NCBI RefSeq assembly: GCF_003284935.1
Contig: NZ_QMEV01000014.1
Coordinates: 28,577-92,576 of the forward strand
DNA from: Mycobacterium colombiense
Lineage (GTDB): Bacteria; Actinomycetota; Actinomycetes; Mycobacteriales; Mycobacteriaceae
Direction of reading: 5' to 3'
Length of the DNA stretch: 64,000 nt
Both the position numbers and the translations under genes were made by a program. This document shows positions 44,083 to 52,383 of the stretch, in pieces. Numbering within the stretch: the stretch's first letter is position 1; every line of letters starts with the position of its first letter. The notes beneath the pieces were generated by a model. It worked only from the letters and a program-made list of their open reading frames with translations, searched no databases and was not told where the DNA came from.

Positions 44083-45258
44083 CCGAGCCGACTCGCCCGG
44101 CCTCTCGCGTTTCTCCCAGCGGCGCAACGCTTCTCGACACGGCGACTCGACCAGCGCATAGCTGACCGCGGCGATCGCGAAGCCGAAGAGCAGCGTCAGC
44201 ACCAGCACCGTGGGCATGCGGCCGGTGAAGGGGAACGTCCCGAGCACCGGGAACACCATGGCCAGCGCCGCCAGGTGCCAGACGAACAGCCCGTAGGACC
44301 ATCGCCCCAGGGTCACCATGGCGGTGGTCCCCAGGATGCGGTGCGGGGTGTCGACGCGGTCCAGCACCAGCGGGGCGACGAGCGCGAAGGCCACCAGCGA
44401 ACCCATGGCGGTCTTCACCGCGAACTGGGCCGGCGTGCCCGGCACCAAGCCTTCGGGGCCCGCCAGCGGGGACGCCGCGACCAGGTAGGCGCCCACCGCG
44501 ACGGCGGCCATTACCAACCGCCGGCGCGCGACGCGGTGTGGCAACCCGACACCGCTGTGCACCCACTCGGCCAGCAGCATGCCGGCGGCGAACCAGGAGA
44601 AGAACGCCGGCGGCCAGTTGAGCGGATTGCTGCCGGAGCCGGAGTCGGCCCCGAAGAGCCATCCCCACGCCCAGCTGAGCGCCCCCAACGCGGCGATCGC
44701 CGGGACCCGGCCCCGCATCGGTAGGCGGCGGGCCAGCAGCGCGAGGATCGGCAGCGCCAGGTAGAAACTGACCTCGACGGACAGGCTCCACATCTGGGTC
44801 AGCCCGCCGGTCAGCGTTAGCGGCACGTAAATCTGGGTGAGCGTCAGGTTGGCCAGCCAGACCGTCAGGCTGGCGTGGTCGGCGTCGGGCAACAGCGTCA
44901 GGATCACGATCACCACGACCACATAGGCCGGCATGATGCGGACCACCCGCGACCGCAGGTAGTGGCCGGTGGCCGGGCGCGGCCCCAAACCTCGTGCGGC
45001 CGCGGCATGCCCGCGCCACAACAGAAAACCCGACAGCGCGAAGAACACCGCCACGGCCAGGTCGAAGCGGCCGAACAGCCTGCCCGTCGCGCCGCTGGAA
45101 TGCCCGGTCTGGAACGCGACATGCGTGACCACCACGCCCATGGCCGCGCACGCGCGCATGCCTTCCACGGCCGGCAGGAAGCTGCGCACCCCACCCACCC
45201 GCTGGTCGTCGCTCACCACCACAGTTTGCCTGTGCCGCGCGGCCGGGCGAATGGGCAC
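44047..45258 (-). CDS. Acyltransferase 3 family membrane protein (Rv0228-like)
   Basis: About 403 aa from ATG 45258; a GTG near 45216, just before SDDQRVGGVRSF, may be the real start. Ten membrane helices. The family signature is at the N-terminus (FLPAVEGMRACAAMGVVVTHVAFQTGH, with the conserved Arg and His), followed by DLAVAVFFALSGFLLWRG and MWSLSVEVSFYLALP. It transfers acyl groups (often acetyl or succinyl) from CoA to sugars or lipids of the envelope. Neighbours on the core side are glycosyl transfer and LM/LAM genes, which suits that role. Confidence 0.9.
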   Translation of the reverse strand: MPIRPAARHRQTVVVSDDQRVGGVRSFLPAVEGMRACAAMGVVVTHVAFQTGHSSGATGRLFGRFDLAVAVFFALSGFLLWRGHAAAARGLGPRPATGHYLRSRVVRIMPAYVVVVIVILTLLPDADHASLTVWLANLTLTQIYVPLTLTGGLTQMWSLSVEVSFYLALPILALLARRLPMRGRVPAIAALGALSWAWGWLFGADSGSGSNPLNWPPAFFSWFAAGMLLAEWVHSGVGLPHRVARRRLVMAAVAVGAYLVAASPLAGPEGLVPGTPAQFAVKTAMGSLVAFALVAPLVLDRVDTPHRILGTTAMVTLGRWSYGLFVWHLAALAMVFPVLGTFPFTGRMPTVLVLTLLFGFAIAAVSYALVESPCREALRRWEKRERPGESARGVDAEADAIAP

Positions 45259-45401
45259 ACCGGGGGCCCGTCCGCGCGAGCAACAGGTTCGTAAGTCGCT
45301 GCCTTACTTTCTGCTGTTAGGGTCGAACGAGTTTGCCCCGGGCTGCCTGCTCGGGGCGGGTCGCGGCTGATGAAGCACGAAAATGAGGAGGGCACAGCGA
45401 C

Positions 45402-46673
45402 GTGAACCGAGCAGTCATGTTGCGGTTCGCCGCATGCGGGATCATCGGACTCGGAGCTGCCCTGCTGATCGCCGCGCTGCTGTTGACGACGTACACCACC
45501 AGCAGGATCACCAAGGTCCCCCTGAACATCGACGCGACGCTGATCGGTGACGGCACGGGGACCGCGCTGGACTCCGGGTCGTTGTCGACCGACCACGTCG
45601 TCGTCAACCAGAACGTGCCGCTGGTCTCCCAGCAGCAGATCAGCGTGGAGTCGCCCGCCAACTCCGACGTGGTCACGCTGCAAGTCGGAAGTTCGTTGCG
45701 CCGCACGGACAAGCAGAAGGACAGCGGGTTGCTGCTGGCGATCGTCGACACCGTCACGCTCAACCGCAAGACCGCGCTGGCCGTCTCCGACGACACCCAT
45801 GCCGGCGGTTCGGTCCAGAAGCCGCGTGCCGTCAATGACGAAAACCCGCCCACCGCGATGCCGCTGCGGCACGAGGGGCTGTCCTACCGGTTCCCGTTCC
45901 ACACCGAGAAGAAGACCTACCCCTACTTCGATCCGATCGCGCAGAAGGCGTTCGACGTCAACTACGACACCCAGGAAGACGTCAACGGCCTGACCACGTA
46001 CAAGTTCACCCAGAACGTGGGCTACAACGCCGACGGCAAGCTGGTGGCCCCGGTGGCCTACCCGTCGCTGTTGGCGGGCAACGAGGACGCCAAGCAGACC
46101 ACGTCGGCGTCGATGTGGGGCGTGCAGGGCGGTGACCCGAACGAACAGATCACCATGACCCGCTACTACGCGGCGCAACGCACCTTCTGGGTGGATCCCG
46201 TGTCGGGCACCATCGTCAAGCAGACCGAGCACGCCGATCACTACTTCGCCCGCGATCCGCTCAAGCCGGAGCTCACGCTGGCCGACTACAAGGTCACCTC
46301 GAACGAGGACACCATCGAATCCCAGGTGAACGCCGCCCGCGATGAGCGCGACCGGCTGGCGCTGTGGTCGCGGGTGCTGCCCATCACCTTCACCGCGGTC
46401 GGCCTGATCGCGCTGATCGGCGGCGGGCTGCTCGCATCGTTCAGCCTGCGCAGCGAGAGCGCGCTGACCGACCCCGGCCTGGACCGCGGCGACCAGGACT
46501 TCTTCGGCCGCAGCGGCCTCGAGGAACCGGTGCCCGGCGCCGAAGCCGAAACCGAGAAGCTGCCCACCCAGCGGCCCGAGGCGCGTCAGGAGCCCGGCAC
46601 GCCCGGCCCGGAGGAGCCCACCGAGGCGGGGCCCACCGAGGCGAAGCCGCCCGGCACGCACGACCGGGAATAG
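45402..46673 (+). CDS. DUF3068 (PorA-family) membrane protein, LM/LAM maturation
   Basis: 423 aa from GTG 45402 with GAGGAGGG upstream. An N-terminal helix (RFAACGIIGLGAALLIAALLL), a large extracytoplasmic beta-rich domain, a second helix near residue 330 (VLPITFTAVGLIALIGGGLLASF) and an acidic, proline-rich cytosolic tail. Orthologue of Rv0227c. The M. smegmatis and corynebacterial counterparts (DUF3068) are reported to be needed for lipomannan maturation and lipoarabinomannan synthesis. 21 nt before the GT-C gene, same strand, so one operon. Confidence 0.93.
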   Translation: MNRAVMLRFAACGIIGLGAALLIAALLLTTYTTSRITKVPLNIDATLIGDGTGTALDSGSLSTDHVVVNQNVPLVSQQQISVESPANSDVVTLQVGSSLRRTDKQKDSGLLLAIVDTVTLNRKTALAVSDDTHAGGSVQKPRAVNDENPPTAMPLRHEGLSYRFPFHTEKKTYPYFDPIAQKAFDVNYDTQEDVNGLTTYKFTQNVGYNADGKLVAPVAYPSLLAGNEDAKQTTSASMWGVQGGDPNEQITMTRYYAAQRTFWVDPVSGTIVKQTEHADHYFARDPLKPELTLADYKVTSNEDTIESQVNAARDERDRLALWSRVLPITFTAVGLIALIGGGLLASFSLRSESALTDPGLDRGDQDFFGRSGLEEPVPGAEAETEKLPTQRPEARQEPGTPGPEEPTEAGPTEAKPPGTHDRE

Positions 46674-46694
46674 CCCGGCCCGGATGCGTTAACC

Positions 46695-48416
46695 GTGCGC
46701 TGGACCCGACCCGGGTACGCACTGGTCTTGGCGCTGCTGGTGGTCGGGCCGCTCCTGACGCCCGGATACCTGCTGCTGCGTGACGCGGTGTCGACGCCGC
46801 GGTCCTACCTGTCCGACACCGCGCTGGGGCTCACGTCGGCGCCACGCGCCACCCCGCAGGATTTCGCGGTCGCGCTGGCCTCCCAACTGATCGACGGCGG
46901 CGTCGTGGTCAAGGCGCTGCTGGTGGCGGGGCTGTGGCTGGCGGGATGGGGCGCGGCCCGGCTCGTTGCGGTCGCGCTGCCCTGCGCGGGCGCGCCCGGC
47001 CAGTTCGTCGCCACCACCGTGGCGATCTGGAATCCCTATGTCGCGGAACGGCTTCTGCAGGGGCATTGGAGCCTGCTGGTCGGCTACGGCTGCCTGCCCT
47101 GGGTAGCCGCGGCGATGCTGACGCTGCGGACGGCACCGAACTCAAGCCGGTTCGGGTTCTTCGCACTGGCCTTCTGGATCGCGCTTGCCGGGCTGACCCC
47201 GACGGGCCTGCTGCTCGCCGCGACGGTGGCGCTGGCCTGCCTGGCGGCGCCCGGTCCCGGCCGGGGGCGCGGGTGGTGCGCCGGGGTTGCGTTGGGCGCC
47301 GCCCTGGTGGCGGCGGCCCCATGGCTGACGGCGTCGGCGATGGGTTCGTCGTTGACCGCGCACACGGCGGCCAACCGGCTAGGGGTCGAGGCCTTCGCCC
47401 CCCGCGCCGAGCCGGGGCTGGGCACCCTGGGCAGCCTGGCCAGCCTCGGCGGAATCTGGAACGGCGACGCCGTACCCGGTTCGCGCACCACGCTTTTCGC
47501 GGTGTTCTCGGCGGTGGTGCTGTTGGGCGTGGTGGCCGCGGGGTTGCCGACGGTCGTCCGGCGCCCCGCGGTGGTGCCGCTGCTGGCGCTGGCGGCCGTG
47601 TCCGTGCTGATCCCGGCGGCGCTGGCCACCGGGCCGGGCGTGGCGCTGCTGGGCACGGTGGTCGACGCCGTGCCCGGCTTCGGGGTGCTACGCGACGGGC
47701 AGAAGTGGGTGGCGCTGGCGATGCCCGGCTACGCGCTGGCCGGGGCCGGCGCGGTGGTGACGCTGCGCCGCTGGCTCCGACTCCCCGGCGGCGGCGCCCC
47801 GGCGCTGGTCTGCTGTCTGGCGCTGTTGCTGGCGCTGCCGGACCTGGGCTGGGGGGTGTTCGGCAAGGTGGCGCCCGTGCACTATCCGCGCGGCTGGGCC
47901 GCCGTCGCTGCGGCGATCGACGCCCAGCCGGGCGCAGTGGCGGTGTTGCCGGCCGGCACCATGCGGCTGTTCTCCTGGTCGGGCGCGGCGCCGGTGTTGG
48001 ATCCGCTGCCCCGCTGGGTGCGCGCCGACGTGCTGAGCACCGGCGACTTGGTGATCTCGGGGACCACCATCACCGGCGAAGGCGCGCACGCCCGCGCGGT
48101 CCAGCAGCTCCTGTTGTCCGGCCCGGACCCGTCGGCGCTGGCCGCGGCCGGGGTGGCCTGGCTGGTGGTCGAATCCGACAGCGCCGGGGACATGGGGGCG
48201 GCCGCACGCACCCTGGGGGCGATGGCACCGGTCTATCGCGACCACGAGATCGCGCTCTACCGGATCGGCGGGCGGACCGCCACGGTGGCCGCCGGTCAGC
48301 GGACCGCCACGGTGATCGCGCACCTGGCGTGGCTGGCGATGTTGATCAGCGCCGGCGCCGGCGCGGTGATCGGCGCGTGGCGGCGCCGCGCCCGCTCAGC
48401 CCCGCCCGGTGACTAG
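46695..48416 (+). CDS. Multispanning membrane protein, GT-C glycosyltransferase-like (Rv0226c-like)
   Basis: 573 aa from GTG 46695. About a dozen helices (for example ALVLALLVVGPLLTPGYLLL, ATVALACLAAPG), a polar loop NPYVAERLLQGHWSLLVGYG near residue 115 that recurs in actinobacterial GT-C proteins, and a short outer domain (GAVAVLPAGTMRLFSWSG). Orthologue of Rv0226c; probably a polyprenyl-phosphate-sugar-dependent transferase for cell-wall glycans, without experimental proof that I know of. Its 3' end overlaps the convergent glycosyltransferase gene by 21 bp. Confidence 0.88.
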   Translation: MRWTRPGYALVLALLVVGPLLTPGYLLLRDAVSTPRSYLSDTALGLTSAPRATPQDFAVALASQLIDGGVVVKALLVAGLWLAGWGAARLVAVALPCAGAPGQFVATTVAIWNPYVAERLLQGHWSLLVGYGCLPWVAAAMLTLRTAPNSSRFGFFALAFWIALAGLTPTGLLLAATVALACLAAPGPGRGRGWCAGVALGAALVAAAPWLTASAMGSSLTAHTAANRLGVEAFAPRAEPGLGTLGSLASLGGIWNGDAVPGSRTTLFAVFSAVVLLGVVAAGLPTVVRRPAVVPLLALAAVSVLIPAALATGPGVALLGTVVDAVPGFGVLRDGQKWVALAMPGYALAGAGAVVTLRRWLRLPGGGAPALVCCLALLLALPDLGWGVFGKVAPVHYPRGWAAVAAAIDAQPGAVAVLPAGTMRLFSWSGAAPVLDPLPRWVRADVLSTGDLVISGTTITGEGAHARAVQQLLLSGPDPSALAAAGVAWLVVESDSAGDMGAAARTLGAMAPVYRDHEIALYRIGGRTATVAAGQRTATVIAHLAWLAMLISAGAGAVIGAWRRRARSAPPGD

Positions 48417-49562
48417 CCCGTTGACCGTGCGGCCGGCCTGCACCGCTTCCAGCACGCCGCACATCGCGTCGGCGCTTTGCGTCCAGGAGAATTCGCCGCT
48501 GCGGGTGTGCGCCTTGGCGCCCAGTTGATCGCGCAGGACCGGATCGGCGAGCAGTTCTTCGAGCCGATCCACCAGCTCGGCGTGGCTGTCCACCAGGATC
48601 CCGGTCACCTCGTCGACGATCGAGTCCGACAGTCCGCCCGAGGATCGGTAGCCGATGGTCGGCACCGCGTGCTGGGCCGCCTCGACGACGGCCAGGCCCC
48701 AGCCCTCCTTGCGCGAGGGCAGCAGGTGCACCCAAGCCCCTTGCAGCACATGGTGTTTGGTGAGGTCGTCAACGTGACCGTGAAACGTCACCGCCGAACA
48801 GATGCCGAGCCGAGCCGCGTGCTCGACGAGCCTGCCGCGCCACCAGCCGTCGCCGACGATGTCCAGGTGCAGACCCGGTATCCGCGGCAACAGCCGCGCG
48901 ACCGCATCCAGGGCGTCCTCGATCTGCTTGTGCGGCACCAGCCGCGAGAGCACCACCACCCGCGGCGCCGCCGAGCGGGGGCCGGACAGGGATTGCGCCG
49001 GCGCCCGGTCGACGCCGTTGCGCACCACCGCGATCCGGGCGCCGTCGACGCCCAGGGCGACCAGGTCGCGCGCCGACGGCAGCGACACCGTCACGTACTG
49101 GTTGTGCCGGTTCACCCGCGGCGACAGCGTCGACTCGACGAACCAGCCGAGCCGGCCGAGCACCGGGCCCGCCACCGGCCACTGCTCGCGGTGGCAGTGA
49201 TGCACCAACACCACCACCCGGCGGCCATAGATCAGCCGGGCCAGAAAGGGCAGGCCGTTCTGGGTGTCGACGACCACGTCGGGCCGCACCCTGCGCAGCG
49301 GGCCGAGCCCGAGCCGGGCCCAGAACATCGCCAGCAACGCCCACACGTACACCGAATAGCGGCCGCCGGCACGGTCGATCCGCACGCCGTCGACGACCTC
49401 GCGGCGCGGCGCACCGCGATAGCGGGCGGTGCGCAGCGTGACGGCGATGCCGGACGCGGCCAGCTGCGCGCCGATGCGCTGTAAATACGCCTCACTGCCG
49501 CCGCCCTGCGGGTGCCCGGTATCGCGCCAGCACAGCAGCAGCACGGAGCGCAAGGAAGACAT
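48396..49562 (-). CDS. GT4-family glycosyltransferase (Rv0225-like)
   Basis: 388 aa from ATG 49562 (MSSLRSVLLLCWRDTGHPQGGGSEAYLQRI). GT-B fold: N-terminal Rossmann domain with the glycine-rich loop HPQGGGSE, C-terminal donor domain VVVLSRLVPHKQIEDAL, then the E-x7-E motif region LPSRKEGWGLAVVEAAQHAVPTIGYRSSGG. Such retaining enzymes use nucleotide sugars (UDP-glucose, GDP-mannose) in the cytosol. Divergent from the methyltransferase gene, whose leaderless promoter lies 65 nt away. Confidence 0.92.
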   Translation of the reverse strand: MSSLRSVLLLCWRDTGHPQGGGSEAYLQRIGAQLAASGIAVTLRTARYRGAPRREVVDGVRIDRAGGRYSVYVWALLAMFWARLGLGPLRRVRPDVVVDTQNGLPFLARLIYGRRVVVLVHHCHREQWPVAGPVLGRLGWFVESTLSPRVNRHNQYVTVSLPSARDLVALGVDGARIAVVRNGVDRAPAQSLSGPRSAAPRVVVLSRLVPHKQIEDALDAVARLLPRIPGLHLDIVGDGWWRGRLVEHAARLGICSAVTFHGHVDDLTKHHVLQGAWVHLLPSRKEGWGLAVVEAAQHAVPTIGYRSSGGLSDSIVDEVTGILVDSHAELVDRLEELLADPVLRDQLGAKAHTRSGEFSWTQSADAMCGVLEAVQAGRTVNGLVTGRG

Positions 49563-49626
49563 CGATGGCCAGCCTAACCGGCGGCGATACGCGCCGGCGG
49601 CATGCCGACGGTTCCGGCCGCCTCCG

Positions 49627-49642
49627 TAGGGTGTGCCCGGTG
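49627..49642 (+). promoter_or_regulatory. Leaderless promoter of the Rv0224c-like methyltransferase
   Basis: TAGGGT (49627-49632), 7 nt, then GTG 49640. A -10 TANNNT at leaderless spacing, which fixes the start and rules out the longer in-frame reading from 49565. Confidence 0.55.
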
Positions 49643-50410
49643 GGCGCCACCGACCTCTTCGCGCGCCGGGCGACGCTGGCCCGCTCGGTGCGGCTGCTGT
49701 CGGAGTTTCGCTACGAGCAGTCGGATCCGGCCCGGTTCTACGGCGCCCTGGCCGCCGATACCGCCGCGATGGTGGGCGACCTGTGGCGCGGCACCCACGG
49801 CGGTTCACCGGCCGGGCGCACGCTGCTCGACGTCGGCGGAGGCCCCGGCTACTTCGCGGCGGCCTTCACCGATGCCGGGGTCCGCTATGTCGGGGTCGAA
49901 CCCGACCCCCGCGAGATGCACGCGGCCGGGCCCGCCGGTGTCCGCACGGCGGCGCCATGCGTGCGCGCCTCGGGGATGGCGCTGCCCTTCGCCGACGACT
50001 CCGTGGACATCTGCCTGTCCTCCAACGTCGCCGAGCATGTGCCGCGGCCCTGGCAGCTGGGCACCGAGATGCTGCGGGTCACCAAGCCCGGCGGGCTGGC
50101 CGTGCTGTCCTACACGGTCTGGCTGGGGCCCTTCGGTGGCCATGAGATGGGCCTGACGCACTACCTAGGCGGCGCCCGGGCCGCCGCGCGATACACCCGC
50201 AAGCACGGCCACCCGCCCAAAAACAACTACGGGTCGTCGTTGTTCGAGGTGTCCACCGCCGACGGTCTGGCCTGGGCGGCCAATACCGGGGCCGGCGTGG
50301 CCGCATTTCCCCGCTACCACCCGCGATGGGCGTGGTGGCTGACCTCGGTGCCGCTACTGCGCGAGTTCCTGGTCAGCAATCTGGTGCTGGTCCTGCAACC
50401 CCAAGAGTGA
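49640..50410 (+). CDS. SAM-dependent methyltransferase (Rv0224c-like)
   Basis: 256 aa from GTG 49640. Class I methyltransferase: motif I LLDVGGGPGYFAAAF (near residue 60), acidic end of beta2 VGVEPDPREM, ASGMALPFADDSVDICLSSNVAEHVPRPW (motifs II/III). Orthologue of Rv0224c, also next to the same glycosyltransferase. The substrate is not known; the surrounding genes suggest a glycan, glycolipid or polyprenyl sugar. Confidence 0.92.
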   Translation: MGATDLFARRATLARSVRLLSEFRYEQSDPARFYGALAADTAAMVGDLWRGTHGGSPAGRTLLDVGGGPGYFAAAFTDAGVRYVGVEPDPREMHAAGPAGVRTAAPCVRASGMALPFADDSVDICLSSNVAEHVPRPWQLGTEMLRVTKPGGLAVLSYTVWLGPFGGHEMGLTHYLGGARAAARYTRKHGHPPKNNYGSSLFEVSTADGLAWAANTGAGVAAFPRYHPRWAWWLTSVPLLREFLVSNLVLVLQPQE

Positions 50411-50445
50411 AACGTGTTCTCGTTTTGCGTCGCCTTGGGTAGGGT
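50408..50445 (+). promoter_or_regulatory. KstR-like box and leaderless -10 upstream of the aldehyde dehydrogenase
   Basis: TGAAACGTGTTCTC (50408-50421) matches the TNNAACNNGTTNNA core of KstR sites in 7 of 8 defined positions. TAGGGT (50440-50445) is 6 nt before ATG 50452, so the message is leaderless. The box covers the -35 zone. I recall Rv0223c being listed among KstR-controlled genes (cholesterol regulon), which should be verified. Confidence 0.55.
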
Positions 50446-50451
50446 GGCGCC

Positions 50452-51918
50452 ATGACCGAGAGCAAGACCGAATACGACAAGCTTTTCATCGGCGGCAAGT
50501 GGACCGAACCGTCCACCTCCGATGTCATCGAGGTGCACTGTCCGGCCACCGGCGAGTACGTCGGGAAGGTGCCGCTGGCCGCGGCCGCCGACGTCGACGC
50601 CGCGGTCGCCGCGGCGCGCGCGGCCTTCGACAACGGCCCCTGGCCCACCACCCCGCCGAAGGAGCGCGCGGCCGTGATCGCCAACGCGCTCAAGCTGATG
50701 GAGGAGCGCAAGGACCAGTTCACCCAGCTGCTGGCCGCCGAGACAGGGCAGCCGCCGACCAGCGTCGAGACGATGCACTGGATGAGCTCGATCGGGGCCC
50801 TGAACTTCTTCGCCGGCCCCGCCGTCGACCAGGTCAAGTGGAAAGAGGTCCGCACCGGCGGCTACGGGCAGAGCATCGTGCACCGCGAGCCGATCGGCGT
50901 CGTGGGCGCGATCGTCGCGTGGAACGTGCCGCTGTTTTTGGCCGTCAACAAGCTGGGCCCGGCGCTGCTGGCCGGCTGCACGGTGGTGCTCAAGCCGGCC
51001 GCCGAAACCCCTTTGAGTGCAAACGCTTTGGCGGAGGCCTTCGCCGAGGCCGGGCTGCCCGAGGGCGTGCTGTCGGTGGTGCCCGGCGGGATCGAGACCG
51101 GGCAGGCGCTGACGTCGAACCCGGACGTCGACCTCTTCTCCTTCACCGGCAGCTCGGCCGTCGGCAAGGAGATCGGCCGTCGCGCCGCGGACATGCTCAA
51201 GCCGTGCACGCTGGAGCTGGGCGGAAAGTCAGCGGCCATCGTGCTCGACGACGTCGACCTGGCCGCGTCGATCCCGATGCTGGTGTTCTCCGGGATCATG
51301 AACAGCGGACAGGCCTGCGTGGCCCAGACCCGCATCCTGGCCCCCCGGTCGCGGTATGACGAAATCGTGGACGCCGTAAGCGCTTTCGTTCAGGCGCTGC
51401 CGGTGGGCCTGCCGTCGGACCCGGCCGCCCAGATCGGCTCGCTGATCTCGGAGAAGCAGCGCGCCCGGGTCGAGGGCTACATCGCCAAGGGCATCGAGGA
51501 GGGCGCAAGGCTGGTGACCGGCGGCGGCCGCCCGGAGGGTCTGGACAGCGGATTCTTCGTGCAGCCAACGGTTTTCGCCGACGTCGACAACAAGATGACG
51601 ATCGCCCAGGAAGAGATCTTCGGCCCGGTCCTGTCGATCATCCCTTATGACACCGAAGAGGACGCGATCAAGATCGCCAACGACTCGGTGTACGGCCTGG
51701 CCGGCAGCGTGTGGACCGCCGATGTGCAGCGGGGCATCGAGGTCTCGGAGAAGATCCGCACCGGGACCTACGCCATCAACTGGTACGCGTTCGACCCGTG
51801 CTGCCCGTTCGGCGGCTACAAGAACTCCGGCATCGGCCGTGAGAACGGGCCGGAGGGCGTCGAGCACTTCACCCAGCAGAAGAGCGTGTTGATGCCGATG
51901 GGCCACACCATCGAGTGA
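50452..51918 (+). CDS. Aldehyde dehydrogenase (Rv0223c-like)
   Basis: 488 aa, ATG 50452, leaderless. NAD(P)-dependent ALDH: VGAIVAWNVPLFLAVNKLGPALLAGCTVVLKPAAETPL, FTGSSAVGKEIGR, LELGGKSAAIV with the base Glu, and MNSGQACVAQTRI with the nucleophile Cys near residue 285. C-terminal CCPFGGYKNSGIGRENGPEG. Orthologue of Rv0223c. Possibly oxidises aldehydes from steroid or lipid breakdown, given the KstR-like box. Confidence 0.94.
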   Translation: MTESKTEYDKLFIGGKWTEPSTSDVIEVHCPATGEYVGKVPLAAAADVDAAVAAARAAFDNGPWPTTPPKERAAVIANALKLMEERKDQFTQLLAAETGQPPTSVETMHWMSSIGALNFFAGPAVDQVKWKEVRTGGYGQSIVHREPIGVVGAIVAWNVPLFLAVNKLGPALLAGCTVVLKPAAETPLSANALAEAFAEAGLPEGVLSVVPGGIETGQALTSNPDVDLFSFTGSSAVGKEIGRRAADMLKPCTLELGGKSAAIVLDDVDLAASIPMLVFSGIMNSGQACVAQTRILAPRSRYDEIVDAVSAFVQALPVGLPSDPAAQIGSLISEKQRARVEGYIAKGIEEGARLVTGGGRPEGLDSGFFVQPTVFADVDNKMTIAQEEIFGPVLSIIPYDTEEDAIKIANDSVYGLAGSVWTADVQRGIEVSEKIRTGTYAINWYAFDPCCPFGGYKNSGIGRENGPEGVEHFTQQKSVLMPMGHTIE

Positions 51919-51931
51919 CCCTGGCTTTCAC

Positions 51932-51993
51932 CGCCGAGCGTGCACTCAGAGCGAATTTTCCGTCGATTTTTCGCCGTGGGTGCACGTTCGGCG
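51932..51993. repeat. Imperfect 14-bp inverted repeat, probable dispersed intergenic element/terminator
   Basis: CGCCGAGCGTGCAC (51932-51945) and GTGCACGTTCGGCG (51980-51993), 13 of 14 bases complementary, around a T-rich centre. It starts 14 nt after the aldehyde dehydrogenase stop. Elements of this look recur between mycobacterial genes (from memory). May end transcription. Confidence 0.5.
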
Positions 51994-52066
51994 TTTCAGC
52001 CTCGGCGCTCCCCGAGACGGGTCTGCCGGCGCGGGGCTGACGACCATCCGCTCAGCGAGCCGCACG

Positions 52067-52100
52067 CCTCGAAATTATGCTAAAGAGCATAATTTTGAGG
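52067..52100. promoter_or_regulatory. AT-rich 15-bp hairpin/operator region upstream of the small ORF and tetR
   Basis: CCTCGAAATTATGCT (52067-52081), AAAG loop, AGCATAATTTTGAGG (52086-52100), fully paired if one G-U pair is allowed. The element AGCATAAT occurs again at 52214-52221, overlapping a -10-like TAATCT at 52218-52223 that precedes the small ORF. Notably AT-rich for this genome. The 333-nt gap 51919-52251 otherwise has no gene. Likely operator for the TetR protein encoded at 52380. Confidence 0.5.
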
Positions 52101-52251
52101 TCGCTGTGCGCCGGCGCCCGCAAGCGGGGATGCGGCCAGCCTGCAATTTGTGCGACGTAGATCACACTTTGCCTGAGGAATTGCTTAGTTTACGGATGTC
52201 TTATATGTTTCATAGCATAATCTAGGGCCGATCACAGGCCGGGAGAACATC

Positions 52252-52383
52252 ATGTGGATCATCGAGCTCAACGTCGCCGGCTATCAATACACCCGCGAGA
52301 TGCCAGACTTGCGGCGCCGCACCTTCCGCTTCAGCCCCCGCCACATGCACTGGCCCGCGTTGCGGCACTCGCACGCTGCATGA
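52252..52383 (+). CDS. 43-aa small protein translationally coupled to the downstream TetR gene
   Basis: MWIIELNVAGYQYTREMPDL then a basic stretch RRRTFRFSPRHMHWPALRHSHAA. GGGAGA lies 6 nt before the ATG. The stop TGA overlaps the TetR ATG (ATGA at 52380-52383), the hallmark of coupled translation. Basic, with many Arg, His and Trp; no membrane helix. Could be a leader peptide controlling TetR synthesis or a real small partner protein. Confidence 0.6.
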   Translation: MWIIELNVAGYQYTREMPDLRRRTFRFSPRHMHWPALRHSHAA

